31,909 nt of DNA from a virus: IMG/VR virus record IMGVR_UViG_3300036715_001164, positions 1 through 31,909 of that record; one strand, 5' to 3'. Positions 25,192-31,909 of this stretch are shown here, piece after piece (the first letter of the stretch is position 1; each line of letters begins with the position of its first letter). The notes below the pieces were generated by a model, which was not told the origin of the DNA, searched no databases, and saw only the letters and a program-made list of their open reading frames with translations. Position numbers and translations under genes: made by a program.

Positions 25192-25919
25192 ATCTTATTT
25201 CTATTTTTAAAACGCCTATAATTGAGTTCCTTTGCCGTGAAGAAGACTATGGTATTATTGCTATGCCTTACCCTGCTGGTGGTAAGTCTATACCTCAATG
25301 GTACAAAAATATACCAACCAATACTACTTCAAAAAATAGGGATCAATTTGGTAACGTGGCAATGACAGCTAAGAAATGCATGCCTATGATTGACGCTATG
25401 AATTTAGGTTTTATTATGCCTCTATATGGGGATACTAATATTCGTGTTGATAAAACTGGTAAACTTATCGAAACCAATAAACACCCACAAGGTGGAATCA
25501 TTGAGAAACATGGACTGGAACAACTAGGTGGAGAAACTAGTCCGACATTCCCAGGGCCAGCTATTAAATTTATTAATCGTTGGATTATTAAAACTGCTCC
25601 AGGATACTCAACTCTGTTTACTCCTCCAATGAATGTGATGGATCCTAGATTTACTTGTTTAAGTGCGTTGGTTGATACAGATACTTACCAGAAGGAAGTT
25701 AATTTTCCGGCAGTTTGGCACATGAAAGATTGTGATGAAACGCTATTAGCAGGAACTCCTTTGGTTGTAGCTATCCCTATTAAACGTTCAACTGTTCCTA
25801 AGACTGCACCTGTAAGAGTGTGGACCACTAAGGAAATGGCATACGCTGACAAAATTCATCGTAGCCAACAAAATCGTAATCATGTTTATACTAACGAACT
25901 AAGAGACAAACGTAAATGA
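25188..25919 (+). CDS. Paralogous phage protein 1 with PGYST and GTPL motifs
   Basis: This 243-residue protein and the next one share the same landmarks: a short N-terminal hydrophobic-aromatic segment, IPxWYK or a variant (SIPQWYKNI here), a WxIxxxPGYST segment, a D-T/H-D turn, and AGTPLVVAIPIKR near the end. Gene pairs of this kind are known to me from phages as proteins of unknown function near fibre genes and 2-oxoglutarate oxygenases; the pattern of strands suggests a jelly-roll or cupin-like fold, but no HxH metal site is evident. It is coupled to the oxygenase and its paralogue by ATGA overlaps. Confidence 0.6.
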   Translation: MNLISIFKTPIIEFLCREEDYGIIAMPYPAGGKSIPQWYKNIPTNTTSKNRDQFGNVAMTAKKCMPMIDAMNLGFIMPLYGDTNIRVDKTGKLIETNKHPQGGIIEKHGLEQLGGETSPTFPGPAIKFINRWIIKTAPGYSTLFTPPMNVMDPRFTCLSALVDTDTYQKEVNFPAVWHMKDCDETLLAGTPLVVAIPIKRSTVPKTAPVRVWTTKEMAYADKIHRSQQNRNHVYTNELRDKRK

Positions 25920-26632
25920 TACAATTCTTTAAGAATTTATTTACCTCAAAACCTACAGTAGAATTTAAATGTATAGAGGGAGCTTTTAATATTGGCTCTC
26001 CTATTCGGGAAGCTCGTAAAGTTATTCCTTATTGGATGAAACCTCAGATAGTTAAAAAAGATGTTAAGTTTGCCAAATGCCCAGGTATGTTTGACCAAGC
26101 CCAAGCTGGGTATATTATAAGTGCTCACGTCGATATTCATATCAAAGCTAATAGGCAAGCAGTTCTAGTGATGGTAGACAATATACCACCTGGATTTGAA
26201 TCTTCTAAAATGGACTACGATTTAGTAGCAGGTATGGCTCCGATAAAAGATAACGTTCAGAAAAATGTACGTAAGGTACCTTTGCCTTGGGCTATTTTTT
26301 GTAAGCCCGGTTACTCTACTACGGTTATGGCCGCTACTATGCATTCTCCTTTTTTAGATAAACTATATATCTACCCTGGAATCGTAGATCATGATTCGTT
26401 TCATACTATTAATTTGATTTTTTCCGTAACTGAAGAATGTGAATTTACTATATATGCTGGTACTCCCTTGCTACAAGTTATCCCTTTTAAAAGAGAAACC
26501 ATCACGGCGGAATACGGAAAAGGCTCCGTTGAAGATAAAGACAAACACCGTTTTACCTTTATCTCCAGAATGCCCGGCCTGTATCGTAAAATTTTCCAAC
26601 ATCGTAAACACTATAAACTAAAGAGCGTATGA
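25916..26632 (+). CDS. Paralogous phage protein 2 with PGYST and GTPL motifs
   Basis: This 238-residue protein is a diverged duplicate of the preceding gene. It keeps VIPYWMK, PWAIFCKPGYST, GIVDHDSFH and AGTPLLQVIPFKRE in the same order. The internal TAKKCMPMIDA segment of its partner is replaced by a less similar region (KCPGMFDQAQAGY). It is followed by the fibre assembly chaperone through another ATGA overlap, so the pair lies between the oxygenase and the chaperone and probably acts on the tail fibre or its modification. Confidence 0.6.
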   Translation: MIQFFKNLFTSKPTVEFKCIEGAFNIGSPIREARKVIPYWMKPQIVKKDVKFAKCPGMFDQAQAGYIISAHVDIHIKANRQAVLVMVDNIPPGFESSKMDYDLVAGMAPIKDNVQKNVRKVPLPWAIFCKPGYSTTVMAATMHSPFLDKLYIYPGIVDHDSFHTINLIFSVTEECEFTIYAGTPLLQVIPFKRETITAEYGKGSVEDKDKHRFTFISRMPGLYRKIFQHRKHYKLKSV

Positions 26633-27054
26633 ACTATTATCTATTCGATTCAAAAAATAGGTCTTTCACATTTCATGAATACTTACCAGATACTTTTGGC
26701 AATATAACGGGATTCGCTGATTGTAATTATGAAACAGTAAAAGATCTAACTTGGGCAGGTTATCCACATTTAGGATTTCTTAGTGAAGAAGACTCTATGA
26801 AAGAAGGTATTCCCCTAATTCTCATAGAAGCTAATAGACTAAAAACCATAGACGGACAATGGGCCAAAATTAGAGGTATAAGAGACGCTTATATTCAAGA
26901 TGTTCGTTGGAGAATTGAAAGGTATGATGATGAAAGAAAACTTGGTCTTCACACAACCGAGGATGTAACTCCATTACTACAATATATACAAGAACTACGA
27001 AATATTACAACACAATCAGATCCTTTCAAAATTGTTTGGCCGCACCAAAAATGA
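26629..27054 (+). CDS. Tail fibre assembly chaperone-like protein
   Basis: The 141-residue protein ends in a segment typical of Caudovirales tail fibre assembly proteins: helix IRDAYIQDVRWRIERY, then PLLQYIQELRNITTQ and DPFKIVWP, where the LRxIxxQ and final WP are characteristic. These chaperones help trimerise long fibres and are not usually found in the virion. The N-terminus (MNYYLFDSKNRSFTF) is not one I recognise. It is the last gene of the block that starts with the oxygenase; 44 bases without a gene follow before the holin. Confidence 0.7.
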   Translation: MNYYLFDSKNRSFTFHEYLPDTFGNITGFADCNYETVKDLTWAGYPHLGFLSEEDSMKEGIPLILIEANRLKTIDGQWAKIRGIRDAYIQDVRWRIERYDDERKLGLHTTEDVTPLLQYIQELRNITTQSDPFKIVWPHQK

Positions 27055-27074
27055 GAATTTTTGAGTTAACATAA

Positions 27075-27097
27075 ACCTATAAATGAAAGACATAGGT
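27075..27097 (+). promoter_or_regulatory. Small hairpin covering the holin ribosome binding site
   Basis: ACCTAT (27075-27080) can pair with ATAGGT (27092-27097), an 11-base loop between. The AGG that serves as ribosome binding site for the ATG at 27099 is inside the stem. The stem is only 6 bp and could be weak. Confidence 0.35.
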
Positions 27098-27098
27098 A

Positions 27099-27506
27099 AT
27101 GGCCGAACCAACAACTGCTTCTATAGCAACTTATTTCTCTATCACCAAACTTTGGAGTATCACCTCCGGAGTTTGTGGCTCAATCATACCGATTCTAGCC
27201 TTAGCAGATAGATCGAAAATAACCCTAACCACAGGGTTCTTCATGGCATTAACCGGCTCAAGCTTTTCTATTTTCGTAGGACCTTACTTAGCACAACGTT
27301 TAGACATAACTTCAATCGAGGGTATAGTTGCACTCTCTTGGGCTATGGGAGCAACCGGTGTGTACATTATAAGAGCTATATTTAAATGGTTAGACAAACG
27401 AGCTCTTAATGCCATCGATCTCGCAGTTAGCAAAGCCTTAGGTGTTTATAACCCTCCTTCACAGGATGATACTCCACCAGAGACTAAAGATGGAACAAAT
27501 AACTAA
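27099..27506 (+). CDS. Probable holin with three membrane segments
   Basis: This 135-residue protein shows three hydrophobic stretches: SGVCGSIIPILALA (about 23-37), FFMALTGSSFSIFVGPYLA (about 47-65) and IVALSWAMGATGVYII (about 76-91), followed by a charged C-terminal tail. Small size, membrane segments and position at the head of the lysis block fit a holin, which permeabilises the inner membrane at lysis. The 3' end overlaps the next gene by 17 bases. The alternative is another small lysis-associated membrane protein. Confidence 0.6.
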   Translation: MAEPTTASIATYFSITKLWSITSGVCGSIIPILALADRSKITLTTGFFMALTGSSFSIFVGPYLAQRLDITSIEGIVALSWAMGATGVYIIRAIFKWLDKRALNAIDLAVSKALGVYNPPSQDDTPPETKDGTNN

Positions 27507-27846
27507 TTTATTTAATCAACTATATGACTTGGATTTACTGTGGACTTTAGGATTTTATATATTAATAAGTTCACTTACTTTCTCCAGCTCGTTAAAATTA
27601 TGTGGAATTAAAAACATATTTGCCATTGTTACTAAGTACGCACTAGCATTAGTCACGGTAAATATAGTTACCAAAATTTTTATAATTCTTTTGTACCCTA
27701 ACTTCATGCTAGGACCTATTTCCTTAGAAGTTATTATGTATGTGACCATATTTCTATTAGGTGTAAGCATTATAGTCAGACATTGTTCAACTCACATTAC
27801 GACTCGCATAACTAAAAAAATAGAAACTCTAACTAGAAGTTTTTGA
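27490..27846 (+). CDS. Second small membrane protein of the lysis block (possible holin or antiholin)
   Basis: From the ATG at 27490 it is a 118-residue protein. An earlier in-frame ATG (27442) would overlap the preceding gene by 65 bases, so I prefer the later start. Hydrophobic segments are about 19-37 (TLGFYILISSLTFSSSL), 46-72 (FAIVTKYALALVTVNIVTK and on) and 82-98 (VIMYVTIFLLGVSIIV), followed by a basic tail. It is probably a second holin-like or holin-modulating protein. Identity is inferred from location and topology. Confidence 0.55.
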   Translation: MEQITNLFNQLYDLDLLWTLGFYILISSLTFSSSLKLCGIKNIFAIVTKYALALVTVNIVTKIFIILLYPNFMLGPISLEVIMYVTIFLLGVSIIVRHCSTHITTRITKKIETLTRSF

Positions 27847-27864
27847 AATAAACCGAATTAGTTT

Positions 27865-27899
27865 AAAATCCTAGTATAACTACTTATTAGGATTTTTTT
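27865..27899 (+). promoter_or_regulatory. Hairpin with U-tract overlapping the endolysin ribosome binding site
   Basis: A perfect 9-bp stem (27865-27873 with 27888-27896, 14-base loop) is followed by a U-tract that runs to the endolysin ATG. The AGGA ribosome binding site (27889-27892) is inside the 3' arm. It could act as a leaky terminator, or as an element that hides the ribosome binding site, or both. TAGTATAAC in the loop also resembles a -10 box. Confidence 0.55.
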
Positions 27900-28436
27900 A
27901 TGTCTATCTCAACTCTGCAATTATCAAAGATTGCTCCAAATCTCAAAGAACCAAAACTAACGTTATTTTGTAACGCTCTGAACGCTGCTATGGATTCCTA
28001 TTCCATTAGCACAGATATCGAACAAGCTGGATTTATTGCTCAGGTTATGCATGAAAGCGGAGAATGCCGTTATGTCAAAGAATTAGCATCTGGCTCAGCT
28101 TACGAAGGACGTAAAGACCTTGGGAATACTCAAGTTGGTGATGGCGTTAAATTTAAAGGCCGTGGACTTATTCAAATCACAGGCCGTAATAATTACAAAT
28201 CGTTAAGCGATGCCTTTGGGGTGGATTTTATTGCTCATCCAGAGAAATTAGAAGAACCTGATTACGCTGCTAAAAGTGCAGCCTGGTTCTGGTCAACTCA
28301 TAAATTGTCAGCTATTATGGATGCTAATACTGAAGATGCTTTTAAGATTGTTACACATCGCATTAATGGAGGATACAACGGATTAGATGATCGTTTGAAA
28401 TATTGGGCTAGAGCCAAAGAACAGTTAGGTGTCTAA
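27900..28436 (+). CDS. GH19-family endolysin (chitinase-like muramidase)
   Basis: This 178-residue single-domain enzyme cuts the glycan strands of peptidoglycan at lysis. The catalytic Glu is in MHESGE (E52), the next diagnostic block is FKGRGLIQITGRNNY (85-99), and the third is RINGGYNGLDDR (154-165). It lacks a signal peptide and a cell-wall-binding domain, as usual in Gram-negative phage endolysins that depend on a holin. Its stop overlaps the next gene start by one base. Confidence 0.92.
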   Translation: MSISTLQLSKIAPNLKEPKLTLFCNALNAAMDSYSISTDIEQAGFIAQVMHESGECRYVKELASGSAYEGRKDLGNTQVGDGVKFKGRGLIQITGRNNYKSLSDAFGVDFIAHPEKLEEPDYAAKSAAWFWSTHKLSAIMDANTEDAFKIVTHRINGGYNGLDDRLKYWARAKEQLGV

Positions 28437-28861
28437 TGAATCCTATATTGTTAGCTTTTTGGAATGCCGAAAAGTTACCGATCATACTAGTATTCACAAT
28501 ATTTGTTCTGACAGTATTACTTTATCGTGCTCAAAAGAAAAGTGAAATCTTTGATATTAAAGATTTAGTAACAGAAAAATCAGGGAAAATTTCTCTGAGT
28601 AAATTTGGTCAGTTAGTATCTTTAATTATTAGTTCTTGGGGCTTTTTATATTTAACTTTAAACAATCATTTAACAGAAATGTATTTCACTGTGTACATGA
28701 CTTGTTGGGCAGGATTTACTGCAGTTAATAAAGCTTTAGATAATTATCAAAGGACACCAGTTGACAATGATACTCCTCCAGAGGATAATGTACCAGATGA
28801 TCCACCTACAACAGATACAGATGATACACCGGATGTTTCGGTAAAAAAAGGAAAGAAATAA
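28436..28861 (+). CDS. Membrane protein of the lysis block with acidic tail
   Basis: The 141-residue protein has hydrophobic segments at about 15-31 (LPIILVFTIFVLTVLLY), 59-78 (LVSLIISSWGFLYLTL) and 84-97, separated by a charged loop (EIFDIKDLVTEKSGK), then a C-terminal tail of Asp, Pro and Thr with a short basic end. It sits between the endolysin and the i-spanin and could be another holin-type or regulatory membrane protein. I do not recognise the family with certainty. Confidence 0.6.
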   Translation: MNPILLAFWNAEKLPIILVFTIFVLTVLLYRAQKKSEIFDIKDLVTEKSGKISLSKFGQLVSLIISSWGFLYLTLNNHLTEMYFTVYMTCWAGFTAVNKALDNYQRTPVDNDTPPEDNVPDDPPTTDTDDTPDVSVKKGKK

Positions 28862-29313
28862 TGTTTGGTTTAAATCCATTATCCGCAATTCAAGGATATA
28901 TATACTTAGCTGTGGCATTAGCTTTTGCTGCGCTATTAGTGTATTGCAAAGTACTACATCGTGAAAATGTTACCCTCATTTCTGACAAAGCTAAATTAGA
29001 ACAGTCAGTTACTGGGTTTATAAAAACGGTTGAACGATATGATGCTGCTACTAAAGAACTAAAAGCTAAAGAAGATGAAAGAACCGAAGCTGCTAAGGCA
29101 GCAGTTGAGGAAGCTAAAAAAAGCTCCCATATAGATTATGTTGCTAGTCAAACTTTGCTGTCAAGAAAACCTAAACCTCCTATCGTTACTCCTGGTAATG
29201 CTAATCAGTATGGCGGTTTAACTACAGAGTTGAAGATGAGCGATTATCTAGCAGCACAAGACTTGGCTAACGAAGAAATTGATAGACGTCAAGCAGAATT
29301 GGCTAAAAAATGA
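28861..29313 (+). CDS. Inner membrane spanin (i-spanin)
   Basis: The 150-residue protein has one N-terminal membrane segment (about 13-30, IYLAVALAFAALLVYCKV) and then a long, charged, coiled-coil-like periplasmic region (about 36-95). It ends in a Pro-rich linker and a second helix. This is the Rz-like layout. It partners with the lipoprotein made from the next gene to fuse inner and outer membranes after the peptidoglycan is cut. The overlap with that gene is ATGA. Confidence 0.75.
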   Translation: MFGLNPLSAIQGYIYLAVALAFAALLVYCKVLHRENVTLISDKAKLEQSVTGFIKTVERYDAATKELKAKEDERTEAAKAAVEEAKKSSHIDYVASQTLLSRKPKPPIVTPGNANQYGGLTTELKMSDYLAAQDLANEEIDRRQAELAKK

Positions 29314-29579
29314 AAACAACATTCTTATTATTAATAGTAGTTTTATTCCTTACTGGTTGTCCTGCAACTATACCAACAGCTCCTGATGTAGTGGAGGTGC
29401 CTGTGGCAGTTAGGTGCAAGCCAACTGTGCAAATCACTAAAATTCAAGATTATGCTTACGATAGGGCCGTAAAAGAAATGAGCCTATATGAGAAATTTCA
29501 ATTGGCAATGTCTGAACTTAGTACTGTACGTGGTCAAAACAAAGAACTAGATGCTGCTCTGAAAGAATGCACTAAATGA
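29310..29579 (+). CDS. Outer membrane spanin lipoprotein (o-spanin)
   Basis: The 89-residue protein has a signal peptide ending in a lipobox LTGC with acylated C17. The mature protein is short, with a Pro-rich N-terminal part (PATIPTAPDVVEVPV) followed by a helix. This is the Rz1-like partner of the preceding i-spanin. Here the two genes are only overlapped by four bases, not nested. The lipoprotein shows that the host has an outer membrane. Confidence 0.78.
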   Translation: MKTTFLLLIVVLFLTGCPATIPTAPDVVEVPVAVRCKPTVQITKIQDYAYDRAVKEMSLYEKFQLAMSELSTVRGQNKELDAALKECTK

Positions 29580-30037
29580 AATCCTTAAATGTTATTCATA
29601 TTGAAGTTGATCAGGAAGCTGATGAATCCATTCGTTTTCACTACACCAATACTAGTACTGGACTACCTGTTGATTTAACTGGTTTTAGAGCAGAGTTACA
29701 AGTACGTTGTGGATACGAAGGTAACACTCAAGGAACCATTCCTGTTCTGATTTACACAAGTGAAACAAATGGGGGAATTGTATTAGGTGGAGTGTACGGA
29801 ACTATCGATTTATATATTTCGTATGAAGACACTAAAGATATAGTTTGGAATACTGGTAAATACACTTTGTATTTAATTACTCCTGCATCTGCTCGCATTC
29901 CATTTGCTAAAGGATTTTTCACTGTTAACCCTTCTAGCCTAATGTTGCTTGACACTGGTTTACCTAATATAGTAACAGGAACTCCTGCTCATCCTAATAA
30001 TGAAGGTAAAGGCGGATTGGATTCAAGTAATGGCTAA
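29576..30037 (+). CDS. Beta-rich phage protein with BppU-like N-terminal fold
   Basis: The 153-residue protein has a pattern common to small phage structural proteins: an acidic strand (DQEADESIRFHY), PVDLTGFRAELQVR, a GTIDLYIS strand and TGKYTLYLIT. This is the beta-sandwich seen in baseplate-periphery and fibre-linker proteins (BppU N-terminal-like). The last 20 residues are Gly/Asn-rich. The stop overlaps the PAAR gene start by eight bases, suggesting joint work at the baseplate. The fold assignment is moderate. Confidence 0.55.
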   Translation: MKSLNVIHIEVDQEADESIRFHYTNTSTGLPVDLTGFRAELQVRCGYEGNTQGTIPVLIYTSETNGGIVLGGVYGTIDLYISYEDTKDIVWNTGKYTLYLITPASARIPFAKGFFTVNPSSLMLLDTGLPNIVTGTPAHPNNEGKGGLDSSNG

Positions 30038-30332
30038 AGTTGTAACCACTAATATACACGTGAATGGAACTTGTACTGCCCATGCTAATCCTACGGCTTT
30101 TACTGGAACGTTTACAGTAGGATCTCCAACAGTAACTTCAAGTGGATATCCGGTGGTTAGAATTAATGATACTGGAACTACTAGTTGCGGTCATCATATC
30201 AAAGCAACGACTGGTAGCACGATAGTCAAAGCTGATGGCATTGGTGTTCATAGAGTAGGGGATACTGGCATTGTAATTGAGGGTGGAACCTACACAGTTA
30301 CTACCGGAGATCCAGTCACTGATGCTCTTTAA
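30030..30332 (+). CDS. PAAR-domain spike tip protein
   Basis: From the ATG at 30030 the protein is 100 residues. An upstream in-frame ATG at 30000 lies inside the preceding gene and would add ten charged residues, so the later start is preferred. GSPTVTSSGYPVVRINDTG, then CGHHIK and GVHRVGDTG are typical PAAR features. PAAR proteins cap the central spike of contractile injection devices and hold a metal ion through His and Cys; here C53, H55 and H56 are candidates, with H74 further on. It is encoded far from the hub gene. Confidence 0.85.
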   Translation: MAKVVTTNIHVNGTCTAHANPTAFTGTFTVGSPTVTSSGYPVVRINDTGTTSCGHHIKATTGSTIVKADGIGVHRVGDTGIVIEGGTYTVTTGDPVTDAL

Positions 30333-30338
30333 GCTAAA

Positions 30339-30360
30339 AAAGACGGCCTAGACCGTCTTT
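30339..30360. terminator. Bidirectional terminator between convergent blocks
   Basis: AAAGACGG (30339-30346) and CCGTCTTT (30353-30360) form an 8-bp stem with a six-base loop, flanked by A residues on the left and T-rich sequence on the right. It lies between the PAAR gene (plus) and a minus-strand gene, so it can end transcripts from both sides. Confidence 0.85.
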
Positions 30361-30363
30361 CTT

Positions 30364-30636
30364 TTATTTACGCTTTATAGATTCTCTAACATCTTTAATA
30401 CCTTCAGCCAGTTTATTAGCAGAGGTAATCAAAGCATTAATAGGGTCTCCATTTTCTTTACTGGTATTGAGATGATTCAACTGTAGCTCTGCCATAGCTT
30501 TAGATGAGGCTTTGAACATTAAAATACCTTGTAAATCATCATGTCTAAACTCAACTATGGTAAGTTTATCTCCCACCTCTTGTTGAGTTATACACGCAGT
30601 TAATTCCAATGTTACTTTTTTTGTTATTAGTGTCAT
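30364..30636 (-). CDS. Small protein of unknown function
   Basis: The 90-residue protein starts at 30636 with GGGAAAG seven to twelve bases upstream. The first half is strand-rich (KVTLELTACITQQ, then DKLTIVEFRH) and the second half helical and charged. I do not recognise it. It is the last gene of the minus-strand block and is closed by the bidirectional terminator. Confidence 0.7.
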   Translation of the reverse strand: MTLITKKVTLELTACITQQEVGDKLTIVEFRHDDLQGILMFKASSKAMAELQLNHLNTSKENGDPINALITSANKLAEGIKDVRESIKRK

Positions 30637-30797
30637 TCAATCTTTCCCATCAGGGTCTAGCCCTGGTTCTTCTGTTATTTCAGTCATAGACTCATACCAT
30701 CTACTTAATGGTCTGCACCAAAGTATATAGTTAGTAGTCTTCTATTCTTATGCTCCCAATGAGTTCCTGGTTTAGGAATATTAGACTGGTCGCTCAC
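30637..30797 (-). pseudogene. Remnant of a small gene with internal deletion (DUF1653-like ending)
   Basis: A frame with a GTG start at 30797 reads SDQSNIPKPGTHWEHKN and stops at 30705. In another frame the same strand reads WCRPLSRWYESM, then acidic residues and a stop at 30637. Small bacterial and phage proteins of the DUF1653 type begin with PGxxxxHKxG and end with WxRPLxxW, with about 30-40 residues between. Here that middle is largely missing and the frame is broken, so I read this as a remnant. An alternative is two unrelated short frames. Confidence 0.4.
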
Positions 30798-31506
30798 GCC
30801 CATACTCCGTTAATAACTCTTGATATTTTGTGTCCAAAGCAGAGTATAAATCTTCTTTAAACGAAGCTGAAGTAACATCTAAAGTAGTTAACAAATCTGT
30901 CAAATACTCATTATCTTCCTTGCCTTCTGTAAAGCGCCAGATATCTTTATAACGATCAGTGTCAGCTTTGTAGTTATGATTTTGACGGAAATGATTAAGC
31001 GTATTTTTACCAACATACAGCTTAAACACTTCATCCCAGCCCATACCAATAATTTCTACTGCCATCGCAAAAGCACCAACTAAGGCCAGAATACGATCTT
31101 CATTCCATTCACCAAGTGCTGATGCTGCTATACAACGTAAAGAAGTTTTGATAGCTTCAGGATTTTCTGTGAAATCTATACCTGGAGGTTTAGCTTCTTT
31201 AACTGCTGTTATCGTCTCAGAAACTAATTGATAATAAGTCATTTCTGTTTCTTCATGCGTTATTAACTCACTTAGTAAGAAATGCCATATGTCGATAAGT
31301 TCTAATTTAATCTGAGGGATATCTACTGGCTTACCTTCGTTCTTCCACCATTCCCAGTTTGTATGATTAAATGCTTCAGCAGCTTCGGTAAAAATTGCAT
31401 CAGTCCATTGACGTTTTTCTTTTCGCCACTCTTTCGTAACACGACTATTCATTGCTTCTTGCAATTCAATCATCGTTTTGAGTTGTTCTTCTGTAATATT
31501 AGCCAT
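30781..31506 (-). CDS. Dimeric dUTP diphosphatase (all-alpha NTP pyrophosphohydrolase)
   Basis: The 241-residue, all-helical protein has the metal-binding pattern of the dimeric dUTPase/MazG-like superfamily: EAAE (E41, E44) and, 24 residues on, ELID (E69, D72). KNTLNHFRQNHNYK (about 169-182) is the second conserved block of phage and protozoan dimeric dUTPases. The enzyme converts dUTP to dUMP and pyrophosphate, protecting phage DNA from uracil. It starts right after the upstream gene stop (TAAATG) and is followed by the gene remnant. Confidence 0.88.
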   Translation of the reverse strand: MANITEEQLKTMIELQEAMNSRVTKEWRKEKRQWTDAIFTEAAEAFNHTNWEWWKNEGKPVDIPQIKLELIDIWHFLLSELITHEETEMTYYQLVSETITAVKEAKPPGIDFTENPEAIKTSLRCIAASALGEWNEDRILALVGAFAMAVEIIGMGWDEVFKLYVGKNTLNHFRQNHNYKADTDRYKDIWRFTEGKEDNEYLTDLLTTLDVTSASFKEDLYSALDTKYQELLTEYGRERPV

Positions 31507-31899
31507 TTATGCCTTTGGTTTTTCTTCTTTTAAAATCTTCATTGTTGTTTTAAGATCTAGGATAATAGCTCCTAGTTTACTAAGAGCGTATCCTTGTTTT
31601 TTATTTACAGCATCGAACTGTAACAATTCAGCATAACTTTTCTCAGCGTCCACAACCATACACGCTAATTTCCATTCGATGATATCGTGAATAGTCTCAG
31701 GAGTAGGCTTAGCCAGAGTAGCGTTGCCTAGGCCATGATCAGCAAAAGGTGTGCTTGTATGGGTAATGATTGGCTTGGAAACGAACACAGTACCAGGGAT
31801 ATGATTAACAATATCCCCGATCGTTTTAGCTCCACCAAAAATTGGAGGTTGAGTTACTTTACCGTCAGCTCCAATACTCACACGACAAGGCGTAGACAT
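31507..31899 (-). CDS. Protein of unknown function next to dUTPase
   Basis: The 130-residue protein has a Gly/Pro/Thr-rich first half (QPPIFGGAKTIGDIVNHI) and a helical second half that ends in a Lys-rich tail. I recognise no family. It is immediately upstream of the dUTPase gene. Only ten bases precede its start in the window, so an upstream in-frame start cannot be excluded. Confidence 0.65.
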   Translation of the reverse strand: MSTPCRVSIGADGKVTQPPIFGGAKTIGDIVNHIPGTVFVSKPIITHTSTPFADHGLGNATLAKPTPETIHDIIEWKLACMVVDAEKSYAELLQFDAVNKKQGYALSKLGAIILDLKTTMKILKEEKPKA

Positions 31900-31909
31900 A
31901 GCCTCAGTC

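Noticed and set aside
27078-27085. TATAAATG resembling a T4-type late promoter
   Set aside because: It is a single near-match in AT-rich DNA, and no second copy was noticed before other late genes of the window.

Overview
The window is part of the genome of a tailed double-stranded DNA phage with a contractile-type (myovirus) baseplate. It carries a terminase large subunit, a frameshifted tail assembly chaperone, a probable tape measure protein, a long run of baseplate genes, tail-fibre genes, a GH19 endolysin with separate inner and outer membrane spanins, and a PAAR spike tip. The lipoprotein o-spanin and the spanin pair mean a Gram-negative host. Most of the DNA is AT-rich. I cannot name the phage genus from the sequence; the scale of the genes suggests a large genome.

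Layout. Positions 1-2296, minus strand: a cassette with a 72-residue ubiquitin-like protein ending in Gly-Thr-Lys-Gly (PRTRC protein C type), a 302-residue and an 86-residue protein of unknown function, and an E2-like protein (PRTRC protein B type) cut by the left edge. The ubiquitin-like gene has its own terminator. Positions 2321-2436 hold overlapping divergent promoter candidates. Positions 2437-4991, plus strand: terL and the tail assembly chaperone pair with a -1 ribosomal frameshift signal, then a terminator. Positions 5074-16022: tape measure, hub and baseplate genes packed with 1-14 base overlaps, including a protein with an RNA polymerase beta-prime-like zinc site and a sigma-70-like factor. 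Positions 16023-16463: a degraded HNH homing endonuclease gene on the minus strand. Positions 16464-24576: a J-like baseplate protein with nested beta repeats, further baseplate proteins and tail fibres. Positions 24592-27054: a 2-oxoglutarate oxygenase, two paralogous proteins and a fibre assembly chaperone, joined by ATGA overlaps. Positions 27099-30332: lysis genes and PAAR, closed by a bidirectional terminator. Positions 30364-31899, minus strand: small genes, a gene remnant and a dimeric dUTPase.

How it fits together. The plus strand is a late structural and lysis programme. The oxygenase directly follows an unusual Asn/Pro/Gly/Tyr repeat fibre protein, which suggests hydroxylation of the fibre. 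Three genes (oxygenase, holin, endolysin) have their ribosome binding site inside an inverted repeat, suggesting translational timing. The most remarkable part is the ubiquitin-like conjugation cassette transcribed divergently from terL. Genes for E1 (ThiF) and JAB peptidase would be expected just beyond the left edge, but they cannot be seen here. Portal, capsid, sheath and tube genes are absent from the window.
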